64,000 bases of DNA from JBBDJB01 sp040880125. GTDB taxonomy: Bacteria; Planctomycetota; Planctomycetia; Pirellulales; JBBDJB01. Position 1 is the first letter of the stretch. Each line of letters starts with the position of its first letter. The notes beneath the pieces were generated by a model. The model was given only the letters and a program-made list of their open reading frames with translations, ran no database searches and was not told where the DNA came from. Below, piece by piece: positions 1-8,201 of this stretch. The stretch spans positions 24,061 to 88,060 of the forward strand of contig JBBDJB010000040.1 in the NCBI GenBank assembly GCA_040880125.1. Direction: 5' to 3'. The translations under genes were made by a program, and so were the position numbers.

Positions 1-369
1 CTCGGTCAGCAGATGGATCGGCTTCCGGGCGATCACTGCCGGAATCGGGCCGCCATCGGTCCATATCGTCATCCGCTGACCGATGAGCTGCTGCGGATCC
101 CAACCGCCAATCGTCTGCGTGTAGAGGAAACCGTCGCCGTCGATGTGGCTGACCAGCAGACCGATCTGATCACAGTGGCCGGCGAGCATCACGCGCACCG
201 AAGCGCCGGGGTTTTTGCACGCGATCACGTTGCCGTGCACGTCGGTACGGACCTCGTCCGCAAACGAGGAGACGTACTTGCGGACCACGTCCTGGACCGG
301 CCGCTCGTAGCCGGAAGGGCTGGGCGTTTCCAGAATCTGCTTGAAGAATTCAAGGGCCTCGGACTGCAT
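1..369 (-). CDS. M42-family aminopeptidase, N-terminal part (cut by window edge)
   Basis: The reverse strand opens with ATG at 369 and stays open to base 1, giving 123 codons of a longer protein. The start MQSEALEFFKQILETPSPSG is typical of the M42 (glutamyl aminopeptidase/endoglucanase-M-like) metallopeptidases, cytoplasmic enzymes that trim peptides with two metal ions. A metal-ligand motif AGHCDQIG lies at residues 63-70 (His65, Asp67), where the family usually has AHMDEIG. The C-terminal catalytic part is outside the window. It is divergently oriented from the exported oxidoreductase that follows. A related M20/M25-type hydrolase is the main alternative. Confidence 0.8.
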   Translation of the reverse strand, partial: MQSEALEFFKQILETPSPSGYERPVQDVVRKYVSSFADEVRTDVHGNVIACKNPGASVRVMLAGHCDQIGLLVSHIDGDGFLYTQTIGGWDPQQLIGQRMTIWTDGGPIPAVIARKPIHLLTE

Positions 370-696
370 GGCAAACTCGCTGATTCCTGCTGAATGAAGC
401 TAAATGAAGAAGACGCCGGACGGCCGTGCGGACCACGGCTGTGCAGATCGTTGTACCGCTCAGCGGGGATGCCTGACAAGCGGAAATCGCGCTTGGCAGC
501 AGCGAACGGGCGGGGCGAAATATTTGCAGTGCGCACGGCGACAGATTACTATTTTCCCAGTCCGCGGGGCGTCCACGTTGCCAATCCCGGCACAGCGATA
601 CGGCTCCCGCGGATCGCCGCTCGCCTTTCACATCCCCCACCGATACCGGTTTGCAATCCCGCCGACCATGCAACCCGCCGACCAAGGAGTCGAACG
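370..696. other. Divergent intergenic region, no gene seen
   Basis: This 327-base gap separates the reverse-strand peptidase from the forward-strand oxidoreductase, so it must hold both promoters. I see no convincing gene. A forward frame stays open here, but its translation does not resemble a protein and it lacks a Shine-Dalgarno site. The only clear signal is AAGGAG at 684-689, the ribosome binding site of the next gene. Confidence 0.6.
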
Positions 697-1995
697 ATGA
701 ACAAGCGCGTCACTCGCCGTGATTTTCTCCGACATAGCGCCGTGGCCGGTTCGAGCGTCGTGGCGGCCGGCTACTTTACGAGCCGCAGCCGGGCTCAATC
801 GACCTCGCCGGGCGAAAAGCTGAACATTGCGTGCATCGGAGTCGCGAATCGCGCTTCGGAAAACATCGGCGGAGTGCGCGGAGAGAACATCGTGGCGCTG
901 TGCGACATCGACGACCGCTACCTGGCCAGCGTTGGTGAAGAGTTTCCCAAAGCGCGCAAGTACAACGACTTTCGCAAGCTGCTGGAACAGAACGACATCG
1001 ACGCGGTCGTCGTCAGCACGACCGATCACATCCACGCGCCCGCGTCGATCGGCGCGATGAAGCTCGGCAAGCACGTCTACTGCGAGAAGCCGCTGACGCA
1101 TACGGTGTCCGAAGCCCGCCTGGCCGCCGAGACCGCCAAGAAGATGAACGTCGCCACGCAGATGGGGACGCAGATCCACGCGGAGAACAACTATCGCCGC
1201 GTGGTGGAGATCATCCAGTCCGGCGCGATCGGCAAGGTCGCCGAAGTACACGCCTGGGTCGGCAGCCGTTGGGGCGGCGGCGACCGACCCAACGAGACGC
1301 CGGAAGTGCCGCCGCACCTTCACTGGGACCTGTGGGTCGGCCCGGCACCCACGCGGCCCTACCATCCGACGTATCTGCCGGCTAATTGGCGGCGATGGTG
1401 GGACTTCGGCAGCGGCACGCTGGGCGACATGGGCTGCCACTACATGGATCTTCCGTTTTGGGCGCTCGGCCTGCGCCACCCGACGACCGTGTCGGCCGAA
1501 GGCCCCCAGGTGCATCCCGAGACGGCGCCGTTGGGGCTGACCGTGCACTACGAGTTTCCCGCGCGGGGCGAGCAGCCGCCGGTCCGCCTGACGTGGTACG
1601 ACGGCAACCACGCGCCGCGCCAAGTGGCCGGGCACCGCGTGCCGGGGGCGGGCGTGATGTTCATCGGCGAGAAGGGACAGATGTTCGCCGACTACGGCAG
1701 CTACCGGCTGTATCCCGAGTCGGACTTCGCCGACTTCGAGCCGCCGCCGCAGACGATCCCCAACTCCATCGGCCACTACAACGAGTGGATCAAGGCCTGC
1801 AAGGAAGGCACCCCGACGACGTGCAACTTCGATTATTCCGGCGCGCTGACCGAAGCGGTGTTATTGGGGAACGTCGCCTACCGCACGGGGCAGAAGCTCG
1901 AGTGGGATCCAGTCGCGCTGAAGGCCACCAACTGCCCAGAAGCCGAGGCGCTCATCTACAAAGAGTACCGCGAAGGCTGGACGCTGTGGCGCTAG
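697..1995 (+). CDS. Gfo/Idh/MocA family oxidoreductase with Tat signal
   Basis: Predicted NAD(P)-dependent sugar oxidoreductase of 432 residues, probably exported folded by the Tat pathway. The N-terminus MNKRVTRRDFLRHSAVAG carries the RRDFL Tat motif and a hydrophobic stretch. The Rossmann region follows (LNIACIGVANRA, VALCDIDD), then the EKPLTH motif typical of the family. The frame extends 300 bases upstream, but ATG 697 is chosen because AAGGAG (684-689) sits 7 bases before it and the Tat motif begins there. Planctomycetes carry many paralogues of this type, so the substrate cannot be named. Confidence 0.9.
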   Translation: MNKRVTRRDFLRHSAVAGSSVVAAGYFTSRSRAQSTSPGEKLNIACIGVANRASENIGGVRGENIVALCDIDDRYLASVGEEFPKARKYNDFRKLLEQNDIDAVVVSTTDHIHAPASIGAMKLGKHVYCEKPLTHTVSEARLAAETAKKMNVATQMGTQIHAENNYRRVVEIIQSGAIGKVAEVHAWVGSRWGGGDRPNETPEVPPHLHWDLWVGPAPTRPYHPTYLPANWRRWWDFGSGTLGDMGCHYMDLPFWALGLRHPTTVSAEGPQVHPETAPLGLTVHYEFPARGEQPPVRLTWYDGNHAPRQVAGHRVPGAGVMFIGEKGQMFADYGSYRLYPESDFADFEPPPQTIPNSIGHYNEWIKACKEGTPTTCNFDYSGALTEAVLLGNVAYRTGQKLEWDPVALKATNCPEAEALIYKEYREGWTLWR

Positions 1996-2016
1996 AGCAT
2001 TGCTAGCACACGCCAC

Positions 2017-2037
2017 GTAGGGTCCGCTGTGCGGGCC
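2017..2037 (+). repeat. Dispersed repeat, GTAGGGTCCGC family, copy 1
   Basis: The sequence GTAGGGTCCGCTGTGCGG, followed by GCC, starts 22 bases after the stop of the oxidoreductase. It matches copies at 37403-37423, 39013-39030 (reverse) and 63755-63775. The inner GGTCCGC and GCGGACC form a small inverted repeat; this copy has one mismatch in the right arm. Confidence 0.7.
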
Positions 2038-2130
2038 ACATAGCTATCCAAATGGCGCTATTCGGCTGCGCGGATGACGTCGCCTGTCCCATTGCGCCTT
2101 CCGCCGGAACGCTCCGTCGCAAGAGGGCCG

Positions 2131-2184
2131 TCGAAAAAGGGGGACAGGCGCGGCGTTTCGCTTCGAGCCAGTCCCCTTTTTCGA
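2131..2184. repeat. Inverted repeat with AAAAAGGGG arms, copy 1
   Basis: The left arm TCGAAAAAGGGGGAC (2131-2145) pairs with the right arm GTCCCCTTTTTCGA (2171-2184) around about 25 bases. A second element with the same arms and a longer centre is at 54380-54459. The layout suggests a REP- or MITE-like element, or a strong hairpin, rather than a gene. Confidence 0.7.
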
Positions 2185-2353
2185 CTCCCGACTCTGCGCT
2201 GTCGTATTAGGCGAGGGAGGCAAACGCTAACAGATTTAGCAGTTTTCTTGATTCTGCCGATTCTCCGGTCGATATATCCCCTAGACGCACACAAAGCGTG
2301 CTGCGGGGGACCCGGCACGATTGCCGAATTCAGCACGGAGAAGGATGGGAATC

Positions 2354-2992
2354 ATGATCAAGGGATTGCTTTTCACCGCGCTGTTGGCCGGTTTCGCTGC
2401 CAGCAGTACCGGCTGCGCTTGCCTAAGCGGGCTGTTTTGTCACCAGCAGGTACTGTTCACCGGCGGCTGCGGCGCGGACTGCGGCGGTTGCGACCAGTGC
2501 AGCGGCGGAAGCGTCAGTAGCTGCAGCAGTTGTGGCGGTGCCGGTTGCGGAAGCTGCGAAAGTAGCTGCGGAGATTGTGGCAGCGCCGGTTGCGGAAGCT
2601 GCTTTCCGATCCTCAGCGGCGTATTGGGATGGATCTTCCACCCTTGCACCGGCTGCGGCGACGTCTACTGGCACGAGTTCTACAACCATCCGCCGGCCGG
2701 CTGCGACAACTGCGACAACCACGGCCATTGGATTGGTCCCGGCGGCCCGTACCAGGCGCCATACAACATCAATCCCTATCTGAACGGCGTGCCGCATGAC
2801 GCGGAAATGATCGCCCCGCCAGAACGTCCGGCGACTCCGACCCCGGCGGCTCCTCCTGCCGCGGCCAACCGGCGGCGCAGTGCGGCTACGCCGGCCATGT
2901 ATCAGTCGAAGGTCCCAGTCCGCCCCACGCGACCGCAGCAGAGGCGCTCGACCCGCACCAGCACGGCGGGGCCGACGACGACGTTGCGGTAA
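2354..2992 (+). CDS. Cys- and Gly-rich small exported protein (probable lipoprotein)
   Basis: Unknown function, 212 residues. The N-terminus MIKGLLFTALLAGFAASSTG followed by CAC is a signal peptide ending in a near-lipobox (STGC). Next comes a low-complexity Cys/Gly/Ser segment (about residues 38-82) with many CxxC or CGxC pairs, then an aromatic/His-rich middle, and a Pro/Arg-rich tail. Two in-frame ATGs (2345, 2354) exist. The second is preferred because GGAG/AAGG at 2337-2344 is better spaced and the hydrophobic segment starts at once. The 18-base GCCGGTTGCGGAAGCTGC occurs twice, 45 bases apart. It ends 18 bases from a convergent gene. Confidence 0.7.
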   Translation: MIKGLLFTALLAGFAASSTGCACLSGLFCHQQVLFTGGCGADCGGCDQCSGGSVSSCSSCGGAGCGSCESSCGDCGSAGCGSCFPILSGVLGWIFHPCTGCGDVYWHEFYNHPPAGCDNCDNHGHWIGPGGPYQAPYNINPYLNGVPHDAEMIAPPERPATPTPAAPPAAANRRRSAATPAMYQSKVPVRPTRPQQRRSTRTSTAGPTTTLR

Positions 2993-3010
2993 CCCGAAGC
3001 GGGTTTTCCG

Positions 3011-3247
3011 CTACAGCCCTGCTTCGGCGGCCGTGGGAAAGCGATCGCGCCGATCCTTGTTGGTGACGCGATAGTCATCCAACAGCGGCGCGAGCGACGC
3101 GGAGTTGGAAAGCAGCGGTGCCGACGAGCAACCAGCCGCAGGGTAAACACTCAGCAGCACTGCCAGACACAGCAGTCTCGCGGCAAACGAATGGCTCGCG
3201 CACGTCGCTCCAGCGGAGTTGCTGTTGGTCTTTCGCATTGTTGCCAT
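3011..3247 (-). CDS. Small lipoprotein, unknown function
   Basis: About 78 residues. A basic/polar start (MATMRKTNSNS) is followed by a hydrophobic segment and the lipobox YPAAGC, so the mature protein should be a short lipid-anchored peptide with a charged tail (DDYRVTNKDRRDRFPTAAEA). The frame opens with GTG at 3289, directly after the stop of the upstream gene, but ATG 3247 (or ATG 3238) puts the signal peptide at the N-terminus. It lies downstream of, and probably in one unit with, the exported protein at 3290-3784. Confidence 0.6.
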   Translation of the reverse strand: MATMRKTNSNSAGATCASHSFAARLLCLAVLLSVYPAAGCSSAPLLSNSASLAPLLDDYRVTNKDRRDRFPTAAEAGL

Positions 3248-3289
3248 CCTGGCTGCGCTTTCCTTGGAACGGCCTTGGCGCCGGCTCAC

Positions 3290-3784
3290 TTACGAGCCGG
3301 GACGTTCTTGACCGATCCAGTCCTTCATCGTCGTCGGTTCCTTGCGCTGCGGGCGGCCCCAGAGGCGTCCCAGCCACGACGTTCGTGTGGCGGGTTGATC
3401 CATTTCCGGTTCGCGACGCTGCAAAGCCGGCGGCGTATCGGGCGTCAGCGCGTCGGTCGTGGCGTTCCAGAATCGGCGCGTGCCGTTGGCTACCGGTGCC
3501 AGGGGGTTGCCGAAGCGCCGGGAGCTCCGCGGCCGCGGCATCAGTTCGTCCGGACCGCCAGGTGTGCGCTGCTCGTCCGCATTGTCGCCGGGCCAGATAT
3601 CCGGCAGCGCCAGCTTGGGCCATGTCGTCGACTCGGACGCCATTTCGGTTTCTGCCCGGCGCGGTTGGCCCTCGCTTTTGCCGAATGGCCACAGCCGAGG
3701 CATCGACCACCGGCCGTCCTGCGCATGCGAAGTCCCGGCACCGGCCAGCAGGAATAGCACCAATGTCGGCAGCACGTATCTCAT
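3290..3784 (-). CDS. Exported protein of unknown function
   Basis: 164 residues. The signal peptide MRYVLPTLVLFLLAGAG ends near SHAQ, and the mature part is Pro/Arg/Trp-rich with no domain I recognise (for example WPFGKSEGQPRR and WLGRLWGRPQRKEP). The start is supported by GAGGTGA four bases upstream of the ATG. A small lipoprotein gene follows on the same strand within about 45 bases, so the two probably form a cell-envelope pair. Confidence 0.65.
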   Translation of the reverse strand: MRYVLPTLVLFLLAGAGTSHAQDGRWSMPRLWPFGKSEGQPRRAETEMASESTTWPKLALPDIWPGDNADEQRTPGGPDELMPRPRSSRRFGNPLAPVANGTRRFWNATTDALTPDTPPALQRREPEMDQPATRTSWLGRLWGRPQRKEPTTMKDWIGQERPGS

Positions 3785-4195
3785 GGGTTCACCTCACTGA
3801 GATTCGAATGGGTTCAGTGACGAACCGACGCAGAAGTTCGGAAGAGACCGCTACACCGCGGCGGCACGCTGGGCCGCCGATTGCGAGCGCGGCGGAGTGT
3901 CGCAAATACCTGGTCCCTCGTCCAGGCGTGTTTCGCCCGCCTTGCAGACCATTGCCAACGGCACTGGATCTGGCTCCGCAGACGTGAACCGCCGTGCAGG
4001 CCGAACGAGTGCGGGCGAGCCGCACGCCACACGCGACGCCGGCGGCCAACGAAGGCCGTCGCTCGGCAAGAATTGCCGGCAGGGCGGTTTTATGCGAGAA
4101 ATGCCGGCGTCCGAGGACGCATCTCCGGCGATTGTTTCCCTCCGCATTTTGGCGTAATATTGGGCTGTTCATTAACTTAAGGCGCGAAAGGCAGT
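3785..4195. other. Divergent intergenic region, no gene seen
   Basis: This 411-base spacer lies between the reverse-strand exported protein and proC. Several overlapping short frames exist on both strands, none with a Shine-Dalgarno site plus protein-like composition. It should hold the promoters of both flanking units. An A/T-richer stretch with GTAATATT near 4155-4163 lies upstream of proC but cannot be called a promoter with confidence. Confidence 0.55.
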
Positions 4196-5026
4196 ATGCT
4201 GCGGGAAACGATCGGCTTTATCGGTGCCGGAGAGATGGCCCGGGCACTGGGCGGCGGCTTTGTGGCGGCCGGCCTGCTGCGCGAAGACCAGCTTTGGGCC
4301 GCCGACCCACGACCCGAAGGACGGGAGGAATTCGCCGGCCGGTTGCCTGAGGCGCACGTCGTCGCGGAAAACACCCAGGTCGCCGAGGCGGCCGACATCA
4401 TCTTTCTTGCGGTCAAACCGCAGCACATCCGCACGGCCCTGGCCGACCTGCGCGAGCCGGTCGGTTCACGGCACCTGGTGATCTCGATCGCGGCCGGCGT
4501 TGCACTCTCGACGATCGCCGAGCAGTTGAGTGACCGGGGACCAGAGGGTGGGCCGCGGCTGGTTCGCGTAATGCCCAACACGCCCTGCCTGGTGGGCCAG
4601 AGTGCCAGCGGCTACTGTCTCGGTCGCGGGGCCACGCCCGAGGACGGCCGCGTCGTTCGAAAGCTGCTCGAAGCGGTGGGCGTGGCGTTTGAACTGCCCG
4701 AAAAACTGCTCGACGCGGTGACCGGACTGGCCGGTTCGGGACCGGCCTACGTGTATATGATGATCGAAGCGCTCAGCGACGGCGGCGTGGCGGTGGGGCT
4801 GCCGCGCGACGTTTCCGCAGCGCTGGCCGTGCAAACGGTCCGCGGGGCGGCCCAAATGGTCTTGCAGTCGGGCGAACATCCCGCTGCACTGAAGGACCGG
4901 GTCGCCAGCCCCGGCGGCACGACCATTGCCGGACTGGCCGAGTTGGAGCGTGGCCGGTTTCGCGCGGCCCTGATCGGCGCCGTTCGTGCGGCCACCGAAC
5001 GATCGATCGAGTTGGGGAAGTCCTGA
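4196..5026 (+). CDS. proC: Pyrroline-5-carboxylate reductase
   Basis: Catalyses the last step of proline synthesis, NAD(P)H-dependent reduction of pyrroline-5-carboxylate, in the cytoplasm. The 276-residue length is normal. The N-terminal Rossmann motif reads IGFIGAGEMARALGGG. The central VMPNTPCLVGQSA and the C-terminal signature (GLAGSGPAYVYMMIEALSDG, VASPGGTTIAGL) are the ProC family motifs. ATG 4196 follows AAAGG closely. A small gene begins 14 bases after its stop, so they are probably co-transcribed. Confidence 0.95.
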   Translation: MLRETIGFIGAGEMARALGGGFVAAGLLREDQLWAADPRPEGREEFAGRLPEAHVVAENTQVAEAADIIFLAVKPQHIRTALADLREPVGSRHLVISIAAGVALSTIAEQLSDRGPEGGPRLVRVMPNTPCLVGQSASGYCLGRGATPEDGRVVRKLLEAVGVAFELPEKLLDAVTGLAGSGPAYVYMMIEALSDGGVAVGLPRDVSAALAVQTVRGAAQMVLQSGEHPAALKDRVASPGGTTIAGLAELERGRFRAALIGAVRAATERSIELGKS

Positions 5027-5040
5027 CAGGAGCAGCAGCG

Positions 5041-5271
5041 ATGTCGATAATGTGCGTAGTGGACGACAAACACGTACCGCTCTATCGCGTGATGTGGGTC
5101 TCCTCGACGCCGCACTTTTGTGGATCCGAAGACTGCACCCGGGAAGGGTATTACGAAATTCGGCTAGAACAGGGCGAGTCCGTGTGGGCCAACCGTGAGG
5201 ACCGCGATGGGATGTTGGCAGCCTTGGAATCGTGGCAGGGCGGGATCGGCCCCAACGAGGAAGACTGGTAG
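5041..5271 (+). CDS. Small conserved-type protein, unknown function
   Basis: 76 residues, acidic. AGGAG (5028-5032) eight bases before ATG 5041 supports the start; a second in-frame ATG lies at 5050. The sequence (VPLYRVMWVSSTPHFCGSED, then YYEIRLEQGESVWANREDR) looks like a compact soluble domain with two cysteines (FCGSEDC), but I do not recognise the family. It follows proC by 14 bases and is followed on the same strand by another small protein. Confidence 0.65.
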   Translation: MSIMCVVDDKHVPLYRVMWVSSTPHFCGSEDCTREGYYEIRLEQGESVWANREDRDGMLAALESWQGGIGPNEEDW

Positions 5272-5346
5272 TCGCCGCCTGCTACGGCCCGTTGATGGTT
5301 TCAATGGCTGCTAATGGCCGCCCACTGCAAAACAAGGAACGAGGCC

Positions 5347-5838
5347 ATGTCCACCAATCCGGCAGAAGAGTACCAGTGGCGCGAGACGTACTTCATCCTG
5401 TTCTCATCCTCGCGTCGGCCCACCTTGGCGCAGGTCGAAGATGCGCTCAGCCAACTCGGCGGACGCGTTCAGTTGCAGAATATGGTGGCGGACGACGAGG
5501 GTAGCTTCGAGTCGCTGATGCTCCGCTCGCCGGAGGACTACGCCGCGCTGGAGATCAGCTACGAGACGGGCGACGCCGTCGTCGCGCAGCGGGCCGAGCT
5601 GGCCAAGCAACTGAAAGACGACGCAGGCGCGCAGACGCTGCAGCGGCTGATGCGCGCCGACAGTCGACTGGACGTGATGCATTTTGAACGGGTGACCGAG
5701 GACTCGTTGCAGTCGGTGGACGAAGACGAGTTCGACGAAATGCTCGACCCTACCTGTCTGCTGATGGCGGTCGAAGCGCTCACGGAGCTGACCGAGGGCA
5801 TCGCCATCGACCCGGCCTCAGGCGAAGTGCTCGAGTGA
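5347..5838 (+). CDS. Acidic protein of unknown function
   Basis: 163 residues, strongly acidic, no signal peptide or membrane segment. The start at ATG 5347 is set by AAGGA eight bases upstream; a longer frame from 5314 lacks a site. The N-terminus (YQWRETYFILFSSSRRPTLA, then VEDALSQLG) suggests an alpha/beta fold with a conserved beta strand. No catalytic motif is visible. It is likely part of the proC-5041-5347 transcription unit, though nothing ties it to proline synthesis. Confidence 0.7.
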   Translation: MSTNPAEEYQWRETYFILFSSSRRPTLAQVEDALSQLGGRVQLQNMVADDEGSFESLMLRSPEDYAALEISYETGDAVVAQRAELAKQLKDDAGAQTLQRLMRADSRLDVMHFERVTEDSLQSVDEDEFDEMLDPTCLLMAVEALTELTEGIAIDPASGEVLE

Positions 5839-5988
5839 ATCGGATCAGCCCATTCCTTTTTGCTACTGCTTGCCCCCCGGCGAGATCGGTTCGTCAGTCG
5901 TTGACGCCGCCCGGCGCGGACCCCTAGACTTGCCGGTAGTAGAAGCATCTCCGTTCGTTGTTCCGTCAGCGAAAATAGGGGCCGCATT

Positions 5989-6351
5989 ATGGAAACGCAA
6001 TCAGCCGATCAACTGGTGTCGAAAAAGTGCCTGCCGTGCGAAGGCGGCGTCGATCCCTACCCGCCGGATTCGGCCAAGGAGCAACTCCAGCGGCTCGGAG
6101 GCTGGTATCTCACGCACGACGGACAGCGGATCCGCAAGGATTGGACGGCCAAGAATTTCATGGCGGGCATGGAGTTCTTCCAGAAGGTCGCCGAAGTGGC
6201 CGAAGACGATGGCCATCATCCGGACCTGCACCTGGAAGGCTACCGCAACGTCTCGATCGAGCTGTGGACCCACGCCATTGGCGGCCTGTCGGAGAACGAC
6301 TTCATTCTGGCGGCCAAGATCGATCGACTGCCGATCAAGCTGAAGGGATAG
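5989..6351 (+). CDS. phhB: 4a-hydroxytetrahydrobiopterin dehydratase (PCD/DCoH)
   Basis: Cytoplasmic enzyme that dehydrates 4a-hydroxytetrahydropterin, recycling the cofactor of aromatic amino acid hydroxylases, or acting in a pterin side path. 120 residues. The core motif EDDGHHPDLHLEGYRNVSIE, followed by LWTHAIGGLSENDFILAAKI, is the PCD signature with its paired histidines. AGGGG sits seven bases before ATG 5989. A 30-residue N-terminal extension contains CLPCEGG. No aromatic hydroxylase is present in the window. It is convergent with the BON protein. Confidence 0.9.
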   Translation: METQSADQLVSKKCLPCEGGVDPYPPDSAKEQLQRLGGWYLTHDGQRIRKDWTAKNFMAGMEFFQKVAEVAEDDGHHPDLHLEGYRNVSIELWTHAIGGLSENDFILAAKIDRLPIKLKG

Positions 6352-6357
6352 CCGACG

Positions 6358-6383
6358 GTGGCACAGACATTCCAGTCTGTGCC
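6358..6383. repeat. GTGGCACAGACA palindrome family, copy 1
   Basis: Arms GGCACAGAC and GTCTGTGCC flank ATTCCA, seven bases after the pterin dehydratase stop and in a convergent gene junction. It belongs to a family with ten copies or near-copies in this window. A related palindrome, with arms GCACTGCTG-like and CAGCAGTGC-like, follows at 6417-6444. Confidence 0.8.
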
Positions 6384-6416
6384 GCAGGTGCGGCTGGAAT
6401 GCCACTGCTCAGCCGG

Positions 6417-6444
6417 GTGCCACTGCTGGCTTGTCAGCAGTGCC
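6417..6444. repeat. GCCACTGCTG palindrome, copy 1
   Basis: CACTGCTG (6421-6428) and CAGCAGTG (6435-6442) pair around GCTTGT, inside a flank of GTGC and CC. A degenerate copy lies at 33769-33797 (CACTGCTGGACAAGGTGAGC, then AGTGGCACC). It resembles the GTGGCACAGACA family in its GTGCC ends. Confidence 0.6.
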
Positions 6445-6479
6445 CTTCTTCGGCCCTCGGAACTGAGGCCGCGTCCCAG

Positions 6480-6773
6480 CTATTCCCCCGGCACGCTGCT
6501 ACGGCCGAAGGCACTCACCACGGCGACGCGATTGTCGATCCGCCGCACGCCGTCGAGCCCTCCCAGCAGCGACTGCACGAGTTGCTTCAGATAGAACGAC
6601 GGTAGCCGCCCATGGACGGAAAGCACGTCGCCATCGAAGTCGCAGTGCACGCTCTGCAGAAGGCGATGCGAGCTGGTTGCCAACCGGTTATGGGCCTGCT
6701 CCAGGACGTAACCCTTGGCACGAGAGGACTCGGTTTGTTGATCCCACTCGCATGGCATGGACTGTGTAAGCAT
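6480..6773 (-). CDS. BON-domain protein
   Basis: 97 residues. The C-terminal half (LLQSVHCDFDGDVLSVHGRL, then PSFYLKQLVQSLLGGLDGV and RRIDNRVAV) matches the BON domain, a small alpha/beta fold thought to bind phospholipids or to bridge envelope proteins. No signal peptide is seen, so this is a cytoplasmic or membrane-associated single-domain protein. The frame runs further upstream, but GGAG nine bases before ATG 6773 fixes the start. It is convergent with the pterin dehydratase gene. Confidence 0.75.
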   Translation of the reverse strand: MLTQSMPCEWDQQTESSRAKGYVLEQAHNRLATSSHRLLQSVHCDFDGDVLSVHGRLPSFYLKQLVQSLLGGLDGVRRIDNRVAVVSAFGRSSVPGE

Positions 6774-6944
6774 TCCGCTAATCTCCAAAGAAAAACCGAG
6801 TCGCCGCACGTGCGCAACGACAAATGTATCGGCCGGATGGCAACGCAAATTGACCGCACTTCAAGACGAGGCAACTCTGGGTGGAGGAGGCGGAATACGC
6901 ATCCGTCGCTCCGCTCGCGGCACGGCAGAAGCCTTCACCGCTTG

Positions 6945-7841
6945 CTACCGCCGCAGCCAGCTTGCCAGTTCTTCGACGACTTCAGCAATAACCGTGCCGA
7001 TTAGGCTGTCGCCATCGCGAAATACGGTTCTGCCTTCGGACCGATCACGGTCCATCTCGGCCACGGTGCGAGGGCGCCGAGGAACACCTAGCGAAGTAGA
7101 GGGCGGCTCGGATTCAAAGGGTTTCCGCGCCGTTCCGCCGGCGCGGATCCACGCGACCAGATGGTGAAGCTCCGCGTCGTCGAACCAGATGCCATGGTCG
7201 CGGCAGACGTCGATAATCACGCCGCTGGAGCCGCCGAAGTTGCGCCGCTGCATAAGGGACTGGCAGACTGTGCACGGTCGATAGGCCCAGCGCCCGGGCT
7301 GGCGGTCGCCCGGCGCCGCCGGTGGAGGCGTGGTCGGCGACTTTCGCAGGGCCGTGCGCTGCACGCGATCAGCGAGGTGGCGGAACGTATCGGTCCCCAG
7401 CCACATGCCGGCACAAAGGGGGCATTCCAGTACGGTCACGCCCAACTCCCCGATGCGGCGGCTGACCAGCGGCTGATCGTCCTGCTTGCACTCCGGGCAA
7501 ATCAGCTCGGTGGGGTCGCCGGCGGCAAGCTCCGGCGTCAGGCCCGTTGCGCAATGATGGCAGAATCGGGCCCGATCGCTCACCCGGGCGAAGCAGGTCG
7601 GACAGACCGTGTGCATGTCCCGCTCGTGCAGCGTGTAGTCGGAGCCGCAGAAGTGACAGCACTTGGCTTCGGCCTCGCGCGGGGCGCCGCACGAACTGCA
7701 GCGAACGACCGAGGCGTCGTGGCCAATGGGGCGCTCTACGCGAACGGCCTCCCCGCAATGACAGCGAAAACGACTGCCAATCTTGCGACCGGTTGCGTCG
7801 TATTGTCGCTCGCACGCGATGCACTTGGTGATCAGACGCAT
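6945..7841 (-). CDS. Multi-zinc-ribbon protein with TFIIB-type zinc fingers
   Basis: 298 residues. At least eight CxxC or CxC pairs are visible: residues 7-10, 27-29, 48-51, 62-65, 80-83, 94-97, 115-118 and 140-143. Two segments fit the zf-TFIIB family: LECPLCAGMWLGTDTFRHL (138-156) and PCTVCQSLMQRRNF leading to VCRDHGIWFDDAELHHL. Such proteins are usually of unknown function, with structural zinc sites. ATG 7841 follows GGAAGG. A 47-residue longer frame is rejected because the zinc-ribbon start MRLITKCIAC is the natural N-terminus. The C-terminus is acidic and may contact membranes (GTVIAEVVEELASWLRR). Confidence 0.75.
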   Translation of the reverse strand: MRLITKCIACERQYDATGRKIGSRFRCHCGEAVRVERPIGHDASVVRCSSCGAPREAEAKCCHFCGSDYTLHERDMHTVCPTCFARVSDRARFCHHCATGLTPELAAGDPTELICPECKQDDQPLVSRRIGELGVTVLECPLCAGMWLGTDTFRHLADRVQRTALRKSPTTPPPAAPGDRQPGRWAYRPCTVCQSLMQRRNFGGSSGVIIDVCRDHGIWFDDAELHHLVAWIRAGGTARKPFESEPPSTSLGVPRRPRTVAEMDRDRSEGRTVFRDGDSLIGTVIAEVVEELASWLRR

Positions 7842-8201
7842 AACAGCCTTCCGGGGCACCGAGCAACAGAGTCGCGAGCCGCGGGGGCATCCGCCGCCCG
7901 GTGCCATCTCATCGCGCCTCGGCCGGTTGCCGTAATCGATCTGCGGGCAATAGACTCCGCACGAGCCGGGCCCCTCCCCCAATCTAAGGGACGCGTTTCC
8001 GCCCAGGCAAGCGCCGCGACGGAAATGTCCGTGGGCGCTCCCGGAAACCTCGGCAGCGTCCCGGCGGCGGGTTGGCCGTGCCGGGCGGCTGCATGCTTTA
8101 GGCGGTAGCTCGCTGGGGGTGATTCGCTGACGGGCCGACGATCTTGCCCCGGCGCCCCCCGCACTGGCGAACCTTCCAGCAACGACGCTCCGCGGCGGCC
8201 G
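7842..8201. other. Intergenic region, no gene seen
   Basis: This 360-base gap lies between two reverse-strand genes and includes the promoter region of the zinc-ribbon gene. Open frames on both strands give Arg/Pro-rich translations typical of GC-rich noncoding DNA. No repeat family of this window was recognised here. Confidence 0.5.

Larger units (their letters stand above)
1996..2353. other. Intergenic region with two repeat elements
   Basis: This 358-base gap contains a GTAGGGTCCG-type repeat (2017-2037) and a long inverted repeat with AAAAAGGGGG arms (2131-2184). The remainder, up to the Shine-Dalgarno bases at 2337-2344, shows no gene. Open frames here are short and lack family features. 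Confidence 0.6.

Noticed and set aside
13..393. 126-codon forward frame at the left edge
   Set aside because: The opposite strand reads as an M42 peptidase N-terminus with metal motif.
628..1776. 382-codon reverse frame opposite the Tat oxidoreductase
   Set aside because: Arg/His-rich translation without motifs, antisense to a well-supported gene.
3118..3987. 289-codon forward frame across the small exported genes
   Set aside because: The reverse-strand genes there have signal peptides, lipobox and ribosome sites. The forward frame is Arg/Ser/Pro-rich.
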